From JAFGCN01 sp964547015 (lineage in GTDB: Archaea; Aenigmatarchaeota; Aenigmatarchaeia; QMZS01), in assembly GCA_964547015.1 (NCBI GenBank), contig CAZJKT010000006.1, positions 1 to 43,462 of the forward strand: a stretch of 43,462 nt of DNA. The letters are read 5' to 3'. Within the stretch, counting starts at the first letter, position 1. Each line of letters begins with the position of its first letter. Below the pieces are notes generated by a model. It saw only the letters and a program-made list of their open reading frames with translations. It ran no database searches and was not told the origin of the DNA. Positions 30,917-39,161 of this stretch are shown here, piece by piece. A program made the translations under genes and the position numbers.

Positions 30917-32287
30917 TTAATTGTTTTGAAGGATACCTCTTGCCGCCAAAATTCCTGTTGCCGAGGCATTTACAATATCTCTTGAAAGCCCGCATCCGTC
31001 GCCTGCCGCAAAAAGCCCCTTTAAGGAGGTCTGCATATCCGGACCGACATCAAACCTAAGCGAGTAGAATTTTATTTCGGGGGCATAAAGCAGAGTGCAG
31101 TCAGAGGCGACACCCGGTATAATTTTATTGAGCTGTTCCAAACCTTCTTTAATGTCGGTAATAATCCTGTGCGGCAACGCCATTGAAATGTCGCCCGGAG
31201 TCGCTTCATTAAGCGTATATTCCATAGGGTTTCTTTTTAGCTTTTCGGCGGTTGTCCGATGCCCTCGCCTCAAGTCGCCAAACCTCTGCACAATCGGCTT
31301 TCCTCCTCCTATTGTTGTTGCGAGCTTTGCGATTGATTTTCCATACCTTCTTGTGTTCTCCAAAGGCTCGGTCAATTGTATCCTTACAAGAAATGCAAAG
31401 TTTGTGTTGCGGGATTTGGTGTCCACCATCGAGTGCCCGTTTGTTGTGACAAACCCGTCATGGTTCTCTTTTACCACAAACCCTCTTTCATTTACGCAAT
31501 AGGTTCTTACAAAGTCGTCATAGGTTTTTGTGAATATATGGAACTTTGGATCCCGGTTAAGGTCGGTCACATGCTTCATAACAATTGCGGGAATTTCAAC
31601 CCGCACACCTACATCAATCGGGCCGTATCTGAAGCCTATATTGTGCTTTTCAATAAGCTCGTTTATGCCGTTTGTGCCGTTTCTTCCGGGGCAAAATATT
31701 GCCTCATCGGAATTTAATTTTTCCCCGCTTTTTAGGGCAACACCTTTGCAAATTCCGCCTTCAACAATGAAGTCGCAAACCTCTTTTTCAAGCATGAATT
31801 CCACGCCCCGCCTGACCAAATCATTTTCAAAATTTCCTATAACCTTGGGCGAATTGTCCGAGCCGATATGCCTCTGCTTCAGGTTTATAAACCTTACTCC
31901 ATAGGACCGGGAATTTCTCTTAAGCTCTTCTATCCGCTCGTCAGTATTGTCCTGAAGCTTATTTGGGGCGCCATATTTTAGGAATGTTTCATCCACAAAA
32001 TTTACGAGCCTGTTTGCGTCATCCCTGTCTGTGAATTCTGTCAGGTCTCCGCCGACAATATCCGGGCAGAGGTTTAAAAGCCCGTCAGAGAATGTTCCCG
32101 AGCCGCCAACACCGCATAAAATATTGCATGGCTGGCACTTCTTGCAGGCATTTAGCGAGCTTAGGGGGCAAAGTCTTTTGCCAACTGACCTGCCCTTGTC
32201 TATAACTATAACTTTGCGCTTTTCTGCAAGCTCATTTGCCGCAAAAAGCCCTGCCGGACCCGCCCCGACAATGATAACTGTTTTCAT
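30917..32287 (-). CDS. FAD-dependent dehydrogenase (COG2509-like)
   Basis: A 456-residue flavoprotein. The FAD-binding Rossmann motif is IIVGAGPAGLFAANELA at the N-terminus with the ribose-binding acidic residue in VIVIDKG, and LKGLFAAGDGCGLSRDIVNA near the C-terminus contacts the flavin. A Cys cluster (LCPLSSLNACKKCQPCNILC) at about residues 40-60 is typical of the uncharacterised COG2509 dehydrogenases and may be redox-active or metal-binding. The electron acceptor is unknown. The gene is divergent from herA. Confidence 0.85.
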   Translation of the reverse strand: MKTVIIVGAGPAGLFAANELAEKRKVIVIDKGRSVGKRLCPLSSLNACKKCQPCNILCGVGGSGTFSDGLLNLCPDIVGGDLTEFTDRDDANRLVNFVDETFLKYGAPNKLQDNTDERIEELKRNSRSYGVRFINLKQRHIGSDNSPKVIGNFENDLVRRGVEFMLEKEVCDFIVEGGICKGVALKSGEKLNSDEAIFCPGRNGTNGINELIEKHNIGFRYGPIDVGVRVEIPAIVMKHVTDLNRDPKFHIFTKTYDDFVRTYCVNERGFVVKENHDGFVTTNGHSMVDTKSRNTNFAFLVRIQLTEPLENTRRYGKSIAKLATTIGGGKPIVQRFGDLRRGHRTTAEKLKRNPMEYTLNEATPGDISMALPHRIITDIKEGLEQLNKIIPGVASDCTLLYAPEIKFYSLRFDVGPDMQTSLKGLFAAGDGCGLSRDIVNASATGILAARGILQNN

Positions 32288-32379
32288 GAAAGATTTTGGA
32301 GCGTAAGCCCCAAATTAAATACCCTGTAAATAAATAGTTGCACCTGCAGAGAGATTTGTATTTTTTCATCTAAACCGCT

Positions 32380-32428
32380 TATGCAGTATCTTTTGTCTAA
32401 AGTTTTTATGCGGTATCTTTTGTCTAAA
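32380..32428 (+). repeat. 22-bp direct repeat, 27-bp period
   Basis: TATGCAGTATCTTTTGTCTA (plus AA) at 32380-32401 recurs as TATGCGGTATCTTTTGTCTA (plus AA) at 32407-32428 with one mismatch. A partial trace (TCTAAACCGCTT) precedes it. It lies in the divergent intergenic region between the dehydrogenase and herA, too far from the herA ATG to be its TATA box. Confidence 0.8.
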
Positions 32429-32487
32429 TCCACTACGCAATTTTTTTCAATATTTTTTTAGGATTTTGCGGTTTGTTTTGGTTGGGG

Positions 32488-32499
32488 GATTTAACCTAT
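32488..32499 (+). promoter_or_regulatory. TATA-like promoter element of herA
   Basis: GATTTAACCTAT is centred about 23 bases before the herA ATG at 32516. Confidence 0.45.
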
Positions 32500-32515
32500 T
32501 TTAGTTCAGTAATTT

Positions 32516-34012
32516 ATGGAGACAAGACTTGGCACGGTTATTTCAACAATAGATTCCCCGAATACAAATGAGTTTTATTTTGTGGCGGAGGAAAAGGACA
32601 AAGTCAAAAAAGGCAGGTTTGTTGAAGTATTGACAAAAGAGGGGGTTCTCATAGGAAGGATTGAGGAGCTTGTAATTGCAAACCGCTATTTTATGCAGCC
32701 CGAAACTATTGCCAATTATGATGTGTCTATAAGTTCGCACTTCCCGACCGAAAAATGGGAATACCTTATGTGCAAAGTCAGGGCGCTGGGAATACTCGGT
32801 GAGCTGACCCGCCGCGCTAACTATCCCGCATCCCCCGGAAAAGATGTGTTGCCGGCAAAGGAAGAGAATCTCAAAAAGATATTCCGTTTTCGGGACGAGG
32901 GTCTTCATCTTGGTTCTCTTATCGGGCATGATGTCTTGGTAAAGCTTGACCTTAACCGCCTTTTCCAAAAGCATCTGGCCGTGCTTGCATTGTCGGGCGC
33001 CGGAAAAAGCTATGCCACAGCAGTCCTTGTTGAAGAGCTTTTGGGGCGAAGCGAGGAGCAAGGCAGGGTCGGGCTGATTGTGTTTGACCCGCATGGGGAA
33101 TATTCGGCATTTGCATATGACGAAAAATTTTCTGCAAAATCGCGCTTAATAAGGGGCAAGGATATAAGGATAGGGCTGCCAACCCTCTCACCGCATTATC
33201 TTGAGGTTTTTTTGCCTCATCTGAGCTTTCCACAAAAACGAGACTTGATTAGGGCTTTTGAAGGTCTAAAGAAGGGCGAGGATGTTTTTAGCCTAAAGGA
33301 ATTGTCCCAAGCGGTAATAGGCGACGATTCAATAAAGCAGGCAACAAAAGACATTCTGCTCTCAAGCATAGATTCCCTTGAGCGGCAAAATATATTTGGG
33401 TATTATGACGAGCCCTCTGTGGCTATGGCTGTGTCTCCCGGAAAAATTACCGTCTTTGATGTTTCCGACCTGATGAGCAGGACAAAAATGCAGATGATTG
33501 CGGCTTATTTTTTGGGCGAGCTTTTTAACAGGAGGATTTCAGCATCGGTTCCCCCTTTTATAGCTTTTATAGAGGAGGCCCATAATTTTGCTCCCGAAAA
33601 AAGCTCAAAAACAAATTTCTCAAAGCCTGTGATTGAGAGGATTGCAAGGGAAGGGCGAAAGTTCAATGCAATAGTGTGCCTTATATCCCAACGCCCGGTC
33701 CGCCTGTCCACCACTGCGCTTTCCCAGTGCAACACCCACATGTATCTGAGAATAACAAATCCCTACGACAAGAAACACATTGGGGAGAGCAGTGAAGGAT
33801 TAACGCCTGAGCTTCTTAATGCCATTACTTCCCTTGAAGTTGGAGAGGCTGTCCTTGTTGGGGAAGCCAGCCAGTTTCCGCTTTTTGTAAAGGTGAGGGA
33901 AAAGAAGGTTTGCGATGCAAAAGGCGGAAAGTCCCTTGAGGAGGAGTGCAGAGGCTATTCTCAGAAAAAGGCAAAAGACCGTAAAAGCGCTTCAGACTTG
34001 ATGAAAGAATAG
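32516..34012 (+). CDS. herA: HerA-like hexameric DNA translocase/helicase
   Basis: ATPase that, with NurA, Mre11 and Rad50, processes DNA ends during recombination; HerA-family members also act in DNA transfer and defence. The 498-residue protein has an N-terminal HAS-barrel domain (about 1-90), Walker A in LALSGAGKSYATAVL, FDPHGEYSAF, Walker B FIEEAHNFAP, and the sensor-like LISQRP and a C-terminal segment. The motifs fit the HerA/FtsK group. NurA and Mre11-Rad50 are not in this window. The next gene, Hsp20, has its own promoter. Confidence 0.85.
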   Translation: METRLGTVISTIDSPNTNEFYFVAEEKDKVKKGRFVEVLTKEGVLIGRIEELVIANRYFMQPETIANYDVSISSHFPTEKWEYLMCKVRALGILGELTRRANYPASPGKDVLPAKEENLKKIFRFRDEGLHLGSLIGHDVLVKLDLNRLFQKHLAVLALSGAGKSYATAVLVEELLGRSEEQGRVGLIVFDPHGEYSAFAYDEKFSAKSRLIRGKDIRIGLPTLSPHYLEVFLPHLSFPQKRDLIRAFEGLKKGEDVFSLKELSQAVIGDDSIKQATKDILLSSIDSLERQNIFGYYDEPSVAMAVSPGKITVFDVSDLMSRTKMQMIAAYFLGELFNRRISASVPPFIAFIEEAHNFAPEKSSKTNFSKPVIERIAREGRKFNAIVCLISQRPVRLSTTALSQCNTHMYLRITNPYDKKHIGESSEGLTPELLNAITSLEVGEAVLVGEASQFPLFVKVREKKVCDAKGGKSLEEECRGYSQKKAKDRKSASDLMKE

Positions 34013-34022
34013 GGATAAAAAT

Positions 34023-34032
34023 GATTAAATAC
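34023..34032 (+). promoter_or_regulatory. TATA-like promoter element of hsp20
   Basis: GATTAAATAC lies 21-30 bases before the ATG at 34053, in the short gap after the herA stop. Confidence 0.5.
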
Positions 34033-34052
34033 TCAGCCTGCCAAAAATAAAT

Positions 34053-34493
34053 ATGGCAAAGAAAAGAAAATCTCCCGGTGAAGGGCGGGCTCTTGAGCCA
34101 ATTGAAGACCTGTTTATAGGGCTTTCAAGGGATTTTTTAAAGGGGGCGCGGGGGCTTGGCAGGACATTTTTGAATGAAATGCCTGTAGACTTGGCTGAGC
34201 GCGAAAAAGATATTGTTGTCAGGGCAGACCTTCCGGGTTTTGACAAAAAAGATATTAGCGTAGAGGCTACAGAAGACACCCTGACCATTTCCGCTTCAAG
34301 AAAAGAAGAGCGCTCAGTGGCTAAAGAGAACTATTACCTTCGCGAGCGAAGCTCAAACAGAATACAAAGGACAATCCCTCTTCCGGAGAGGGTTGATATC
34401 AGGAAGGCAAAGACTACCTTTTCTGAAGGCCTGCTTGAGGTAGAGCTTCCAAAGAAGGATATTGCCAAAAAAAAGAAGGTGAATTTGATGTAG
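34053..34493 (+). CDS. hsp20: Small heat-shock protein (Hsp20/alpha-crystallin)
   Basis: ATP-independent chaperone that holds unfolding proteins. The 146-residue protein has a variable N-terminus and a complete alpha-crystallin domain (about 50-140): ERDIVVRADLPGFDKKDISV-like strands, TLTISASRKEER and the conserved SEGLLEVELPK. A C-terminal I-x-I-type motif is not obvious, the end being KKDIAKKKKVNLM. A TATA-like box lies about 26 bases upstream. Confidence 0.93.
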   Translation: MAKKRKSPGEGRALEPIEDLFIGLSRDFLKGARGLGRTFLNEMPVDLAEREKDIVVRADLPGFDKKDISVEATEDTLTISASRKEERSVAKENYYLRERSSNRIQRTIPLPERVDIRKAKTTFSEGLLEVELPKKDIAKKKKVNLM

Positions 34494-34579
34494 TTTTGGT
34501 AAAATCGGTTTTATTTTTTATTTTAATTTCTTTAGGTTTAATATTATATATTTTTAGTTTATAAACAATTAAATTCAAT

Positions 34580-34758
34580 AATATTTATTTAAAACACCTA
34601 AAAACTAATAAGATTTGGGAGGGATATTCACCGGGAACTGTTTCTTTGAGGCTATATATAGTTATAGATGCGTATATAGTTATATGAAAAGCGACGCACC
34701 GAATCCGGGAGCCGGGATAAAAGCCGGGGAGATTCATTTTGATAGAGAAAATAAAAAT
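34580..34758 (+). promoter_or_regulatory. Long leader and multiple promoters of the S-layer gene
   Basis: Upstream of the S-layer ATG are two candidate TATA elements: ATATTTATTTAAAAC at about 34580-34594 and CTATATATAGTTATA at about 34649-34663, the latter followed by a second TATATAGTTATA copy. Either gives an untranslated leader of about 75-145 bases, unlike the leaderless genes nearby. Long leaders with several promoters are known for highly expressed archaeal S-layer genes. Confidence 0.4.
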
Positions 34759-36903
34759 ATGAAAGCAAAAATAAAAGCAATCGGAGCTAGTGTATTAGGA
34801 ACAGCTATGCTTGGAGCAACCGTTTTTGCGCCTGTCGCAATGGCAAGTTATGCCCTTGAGGATTATCCTGCGCCTTTCATCGATAACGGAAACACAAATT
34901 TCCTTATGGTTGTTGGCGGAGCGGCAAACCCTGCTGATGTTGTTGGCGCAATAAATGTTGCTGTAAGGCTTGGCGCTGAAAGTGGAGAGTATGTGACTAT
35001 AGGCACAGGCGGGACCGTCGTAACCGGCGGGGAGAGCAAAGATGTTGCTCTTGACCTTACCCTGAGCGAAGTTACTGCAACAACACTTAGGGCCAACAAG
35101 CTTGCGGGCTTCATTGATACAAAAGTCAGGTGGGACAGCAAGGATGTTACCGTTAAGGAAAACTTGATGGTTAAAGGGCTTGACCTTAAGACATCTGTTG
35201 ATGACTCGGAGTTGGGTAGCGGCGTCTTCTTAGGTACAGTAACAGATATGAGCACAAATAAATTCCTGTACACCTATGAGATTAGCGGCTCTAACTTTGA
35301 CTACACTGCGGTTGCCGATTCAAGTTCCAAGAAACTCGAAATCAAGTTCTTAAACAAGAATTTTGAGATAATCGATGTAACAAACGGAACAAAGGACAGC
35401 ATTACCTTCAAGCTTGGAGAGGATGCCGTTCTTGGAATGGGCGACACAGTCACCGTTGACGGGACCACAGTTAAGATTAACTCTATTGGTTCAAACAGCG
35501 TATCTGTTACTGTAGGTGATTTAACCCGAATTATAGCCACCTCCAGTGAATACGACTTTGGGCCTGTGACAGTTAGCATTAACTCAATCCTTTACACGGA
35601 TGATGTCAACAGCAGGCAGGTTGATTTGACTGTTGGTTCTGACATACTAAAGACTGTTGAGAATGGAGATTCAATGGAAGTTTTCGGCGAGCCTGATAGG
35701 GCGAGAGACGCCAATTGGGTATGGTATATTGATGCTGACAATGCAGACACAACTAAATTGAACATAGGCGCATTATTTAACCAATACCTTTTGGACCACA
35801 CAGATGACCTCAAGGGTGTAGGCGAATATTTGACATTGCCTAACAACTATGCCAAAGTTTCCATCAACAGGCTAAACACAGACAGCTACGCAGATATTGA
35901 AGGCAAGTTCATGATTTCAGTAACCGTTGATCAGGATGAAAACGGGGATGAAACAACCTCTTATGAGAGATTGCCTGCATTTGTCCTTACCTCAAGCGAA
36001 TCCAACACAGGATTTAGGGTTAAGGTAAATTCAGCATGGACTGAGACTGACACAGTATATATCCTTAGAAATGCAGTTAACCAGACTATAGGCGCCTTTG
36101 AGAACTCTGACGGCTACATCCAGATTTTCAACATAGGTACTAACGCAAACAACACAGGTACTGTAACCAGTGAGCTCACTGTTTACTACCAAGACACCGA
36201 AAAGGCAGTTACCTATACCGACAACCCTGCCGCATTGGCATTTACCATTGCGGAAGGAACTGAAGGGAATATCGTCTGGGATGTAGACATCGCCCAAAGA
36301 ATATTGGGCGCTGAGAGCAAACAAGCCGAAGCCGTTGAGCTTACAATAGATGGAAATTCTATTGGAACTGTGGAAGAAGATTACAGGACCCAATACGGGT
36401 TCATAGTCCGAAACCCTAAGAGCAACGGCGACCGTGATGTGCTTGCATTTGCCGTTCCAAGCGAACAGGTAAAGGCAACTGTCATTGTGGAAGGCCCTGG
36501 TTCAACATCAACAACCACCCCTGGAAGCACCATTAAGAAAGCTGTTCCGATTGTAGACAATATTGCCCGAATAGATACAGAAGTCACAGAAGCCATGAAG
36601 CAGAGCAAGAACCTTATTCTTGTCGGCGGGCCTGCCGTAAACAGGCTAACCGCGCAGGCATTGGGCCTTGCATATCCTTCATACGGCGCTGACTCAACTG
36701 TACCTGAGGGCGCAGCAATGATCAAGCTCGTAAACGATGCGTTTAACGGCGGAAGGGTAGCGCTTGTAGTAGCTGGTTGGGATGCGGAAAACACCCGAGC
36801 AGCATGCAGCGTACTTCAGCAATTCAGCGCATATAACGACTTGACCGGCACTGCTGTAAGAGTCTCGGGCACAACTACTCCTACTCTTTCTGCAATGCAG
36901 TAA
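34759..36903 (+). CDS. S-layer surface protein (methanococcal SLP-like)
   Basis: Major cell-envelope protein of 714 residues. It starts with a signal peptide (MKAKIKAIGASVLGTAMLGA, then TVFAPVAMAS) and has the N-terminal half-domain FIDNGNTNFLMVVGGAANPA and the C-terminal half LILVGGPAVNRLTAQALG of the S-layer family found in methanococci and related archaea. The middle is a long Thr/Asp/Gly-rich beta region with few Cys, typical of S-layer subunits. The frame is open back to 34615, but only the ATG at 34759 begins a signal peptide. No C-terminal membrane anchor is seen. Confidence 0.88.
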   Translation: MKAKIKAIGASVLGTAMLGATVFAPVAMASYALEDYPAPFIDNGNTNFLMVVGGAANPADVVGAINVAVRLGAESGEYVTIGTGGTVVTGGESKDVALDLTLSEVTATTLRANKLAGFIDTKVRWDSKDVTVKENLMVKGLDLKTSVDDSELGSGVFLGTVTDMSTNKFLYTYEISGSNFDYTAVADSSSKKLEIKFLNKNFEIIDVTNGTKDSITFKLGEDAVLGMGDTVTVDGTTVKINSIGSNSVSVTVGDLTRIIATSSEYDFGPVTVSINSILYTDDVNSRQVDLTVGSDILKTVENGDSMEVFGEPDRARDANWVWYIDADNADTTKLNIGALFNQYLLDHTDDLKGVGEYLTLPNNYAKVSINRLNTDSYADIEGKFMISVTVDQDENGDETTSYERLPAFVLTSSESNTGFRVKVNSAWTETDTVYILRNAVNQTIGAFENSDGYIQIFNIGTNANNTGTVTSELTVYYQDTEKAVTYTDNPAALAFTIAEGTEGNIVWDVDIAQRILGAESKQAEAVELTIDGNSIGTVEEDYRTQYGFIVRNPKSNGDRDVLAFAVPSEQVKATVIVEGPGSTSTTTPGSTIKKAVPIVDNIARIDTEVTEAMKQSKNLILVGGPAVNRLTAQALGLAYPSYGADSTVPEGAAMIKLVNDAFNGGRVALVVAGWDAENTRAACSVLQQFSAYNDLTGTAVRVSGTTTPTLSAMQ

Positions 36904-36930
36904 GGTTAGGGTGGCGCTTCCGTAAGGATG

Positions 36931-36952
36931 CCTTTTTTCTTTTTTTTCTTTC
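36931..36952 (+). terminator. T-rich terminator after the S-layer gene
   Basis: A T-rich run of about 20 bases (CCTTTTTTCTTTTTTTTCTT) begins 28 bases after the S-layer stop, a typical archaeal oligo-T terminator for a strong transcript. Confidence 0.55.
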
Positions 36953-37088
36953 AGTTTCTTAAAATTTTTTTTAATTCTTGCCTTAAGGCTTTATATTAAT
37001 TTTAATTTGGATTTGAACCGGGACGCATAGTCCCCCTATATTATTATACCGCTTGGCATATCGGGCTTAGGGTGGAATACTAAGCCGG

Positions 37089-37721
37089 CTATCTGATTTT
37101 TATATTTTTATATAATACCTCTTCTATTTCCTCAAGCCGCATATATTTGTTGTAGGTTACTTCATTGATTACAAGCGCAGGGGCAGTATGGACATTGTAA
37201 ACAGATTTAATAGTCCTTACTGCAGGATTGTCAGCATAGGAATTTATCGCATAGATTGCAGTAAGGTTGTATTTTTCGCTTAACCTGTCAAGTATTCTTC
37301 CCTGGGCAATTGAGTCTGTGTCGTCAAGCCTGTAAAAAAATATTATAAGGGGGGTATCCTGCGAGCAGGCATTTTTTGCTTCCTTTACAAGAAGGTATTC
37401 TCTAAGTTGGTATGTATGGTAGAGTTCGGAAAGGGAGGCGGTCTGCGCATTATTCCTGCCGAACTCTTCTTCAAGGGCTGAGACTTTCTGGCCCAGTTCA
37501 AACCTGTCTTTCTGGATTGGAGTAAAATCTATTGAGCAGAGGTCCTGTTCTGAAAGGATTTCGCAGGCAAGCTCATAACCGGCAAGGTCAGCAATGAGCT
37601 TGTTTTGGGACTTTTTTGCGTCAGACAGGTGATACTGGGCTATTGCCTGGCCCAAAAATATGCCGATAAGAAATATCAGCGTGGTTATTGCAAATACCGT
37701 GAGCATCCTGTAGTTTACCAT
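37089..37721 (-). CDS. Membrane-anchored thioredoxin-fold protein without CxxC
   Basis: A 210-residue protein with one N-terminal membrane helix (MLTVFAITTLIFLIGIFLGQ), a helical linker and a C-terminal thioredoxin-like domain: TPLIIFFYRLDDTDSIAQGR, LTAIYAINSYADNPAVRTI, YNVHTAPALVINE with the usual cis-Pro site. The expected CxxC between strand and helix is replaced by RLDDTD, so it is not a standard disulfide oxidoreductase. Cys are present in the linker (ELACEIL, DLCSIDF). The ATG at 37721 is preferred to a TTG upstream because a CTATATAGG element lies about 25 bases before it. It may aid envelope-protein folding or recognition. Confidence 0.6.
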   Translation of the reverse strand: MVNYRMLTVFAITTLIFLIGIFLGQAIAQYHLSDAKKSQNKLIADLAGYELACEILSEQDLCSIDFTPIQKDRFELGQKVSALEEEFGRNNAQTASLSELYHTYQLREYLLVKEAKNACSQDTPLIIFFYRLDDTDSIAQGRILDRLSEKYNLTAIYAINSYADNPAVRTIKSVYNVHTAPALVINEVTYNKYMRLEEIEEVLYKNIKIR

Positions 37722-37741
37722 TAAATATCTTTTCAAAAAAT

Positions 37742-37750
37742 CCTATATAG
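37742..37750 (-). promoter_or_regulatory. TATA-like element of the thioredoxin-fold gene
   Basis: CTATATAGG on either strand is centred about 25 bases before the ATG at 37721; it also supports that start over the upstream TTG. Confidence 0.5.
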
Positions 37751-37788
37751 GGGAGGCTTGACCCAAAATCCACAGCCTGAACGGGAGC

Positions 37789-39027
37789 CTACCAGCGCAC
37801 ATCTTTTCGAAAAATCCGATAAAATGTGGCAATCCAGAAATAAAAATAGACAAACCCGGCGACCATAATATAGAGCGTATAGTGAATTGCAAGAATACCC
37901 CATTTCTTTTTTGAGCCGGTGTATTTTTTTGAGTAATAGAGAAATATTATTCCAAGAGCCGTTGTCAAGAGGGTGTAGAAGAATATTTTTGACTGCAAAA
38001 ATCCCCATGCCATATTAAAGGTGAGCATGCCGCGAAGGTAAGTTTCAACGCCTATTATGGACATAAGAATCAGGTTGTTTATGAGGGTTATCGTAAAATT
38101 TGCCAGCACATAGGAGAAAAATACCATGATAGTAAGGTGGCCGATAATTGTGAAAGGAAGGACAAAATAGCCCAATTCCCCGTAATTTGTTGAAAGCAGG
38201 TGCCGATATCGGCTTAAGTTTCTGGCAAGCCCGCAATTCCATCGAACCCTTTGGCGAGTGAGGTCTTTGAACTTGTCAGGCACAACAGTGTAGGTCTTGG
38301 CGTCTATTGCGCATTTTATGACATATTTCTTGCTTATAATCCTAAATGCAATCTCAAGGTCTTCAGACATCTCTGAAGTGTCAAAAACCCCAATCTCCCT
38401 AAAAACGCTTGCCCGAAATACAGAAAATACCCCCGGAGTAACATAAAGCCCGTCTATCATGGAGAACATTTTTTTGAAGAATAGGGAGAACATGTACTCA
38501 AGCTCCTGGAATTTTTCTATAAATCTGTCGTTGTTCTTGGCCCTAAGCCCGGAGTGGACTGCCGCGACTTTTTTGTCCTTAAAAAAGCCGACCATTTTTA
38601 TGAGCGCGTTTTGGCTTACGCTCGAGTCCACATCAAGTATTCCGATAAGCTCGCCTTTGGCTTTTTTTATGCCGTAATTGACTGCCGCGGATTTTCCGGC
38701 GTGGTTTTTTCTGTAAGCCTTTATTCCCTTGATTTTTTTTGCAATCTCGTAAGAATTGTCGGTTGAGCCGTCGTCAATTACCAAAATTTCCACCTTTTCC
38801 TTAGGGTAATCCATATTAAGAAGGGAGTCTACGCATTCTTTTATATGCTTTGCCCCGTTGTACATAGGCACAATTACTGTGATGCTGTATTTTTTGTCAG
38901 GCTTTGGGCTTTCCATATTATTTTGGTTTTCGAGCCTCACAAAAAGCAGGTATATCCCGTTAAAAAGCAGGAAATAGGATATTGCATACATTATTGGAAG
39001 CCCGATTGAACTGAGGTCTGCTATCAT
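37789..39027 (-). CDS. Membrane glycosyltransferase, family 2
   Basis: Processive-type GT2 enzyme of 412 residues. One N-terminal helix precedes the GT-A domain: ITVIVPMYNGAKHIKECVDS, ILVIDDGSTDNSYEIA, GILDVDSSV (D-x-D), a TSEMSEDLEIAFRI acceptor-site Glu-Asp and RQRVRWNCGL in place of the usual Q-x-x-RW. Four or more helices follow. The motifs fit hyaluronan/cellulose synthase-like or poly-GlcNAc-type enzymes; the sugar is unknown. It lies next to the thioredoxin-fold gene and may be involved in envelope glycans. Confidence 0.88.
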   Translation of the reverse strand: MIADLSSIGLPIMYAISYFLLFNGIYLLFVRLENQNNMESPKPDKKYSITVIVPMYNGAKHIKECVDSLLNMDYPKEKVEILVIDDGSTDNSYEIAKKIKGIKAYRKNHAGKSAAVNYGIKKAKGELIGILDVDSSVSQNALIKMVGFFKDKKVAAVHSGLRAKNNDRFIEKFQELEYMFSLFFKKMFSMIDGLYVTPGVFSVFRASVFREIGVFDTSEMSEDLEIAFRIISKKYVIKCAIDAKTYTVVPDKFKDLTRQRVRWNCGLARNLSRYRHLLSTNYGELGYFVLPFTIIGHLTIMVFFSYVLANFTITLINNLILMSIIGVETYLRGMLTFNMAWGFLQSKIFFYTLLTTALGIIFLYYSKKYTGSKKKWGILAIHYTLYIMVAGFVYFYFWIATFYRIFRKDVRW

Positions 39028-39161
39028 AATTCCATAATTTTTGATGGAAATTTGATTAAAGGCAGATTGTTGGGGATAATAAATGCGGCAGGCCCCACAT
39101 CTTTGTTATAATTTCCGGATATAATCCCCCTATCTTGAAATACCTTCGGGCTTTGTATAGC

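Noticed and set aside
30714..30995. A 93-codon minus-strand frame between the TraB and dehydrogenase genes
   Set aside because: It overlaps both genes, has no promoter at the right distance and no recognisable domain.
37010..37085. A functional tRNA gene on the minus strand
   Set aside because: The T-stem pairs only two bases and no acceptor stem or anticodon arm can be formed; kept only as a possible remnant.
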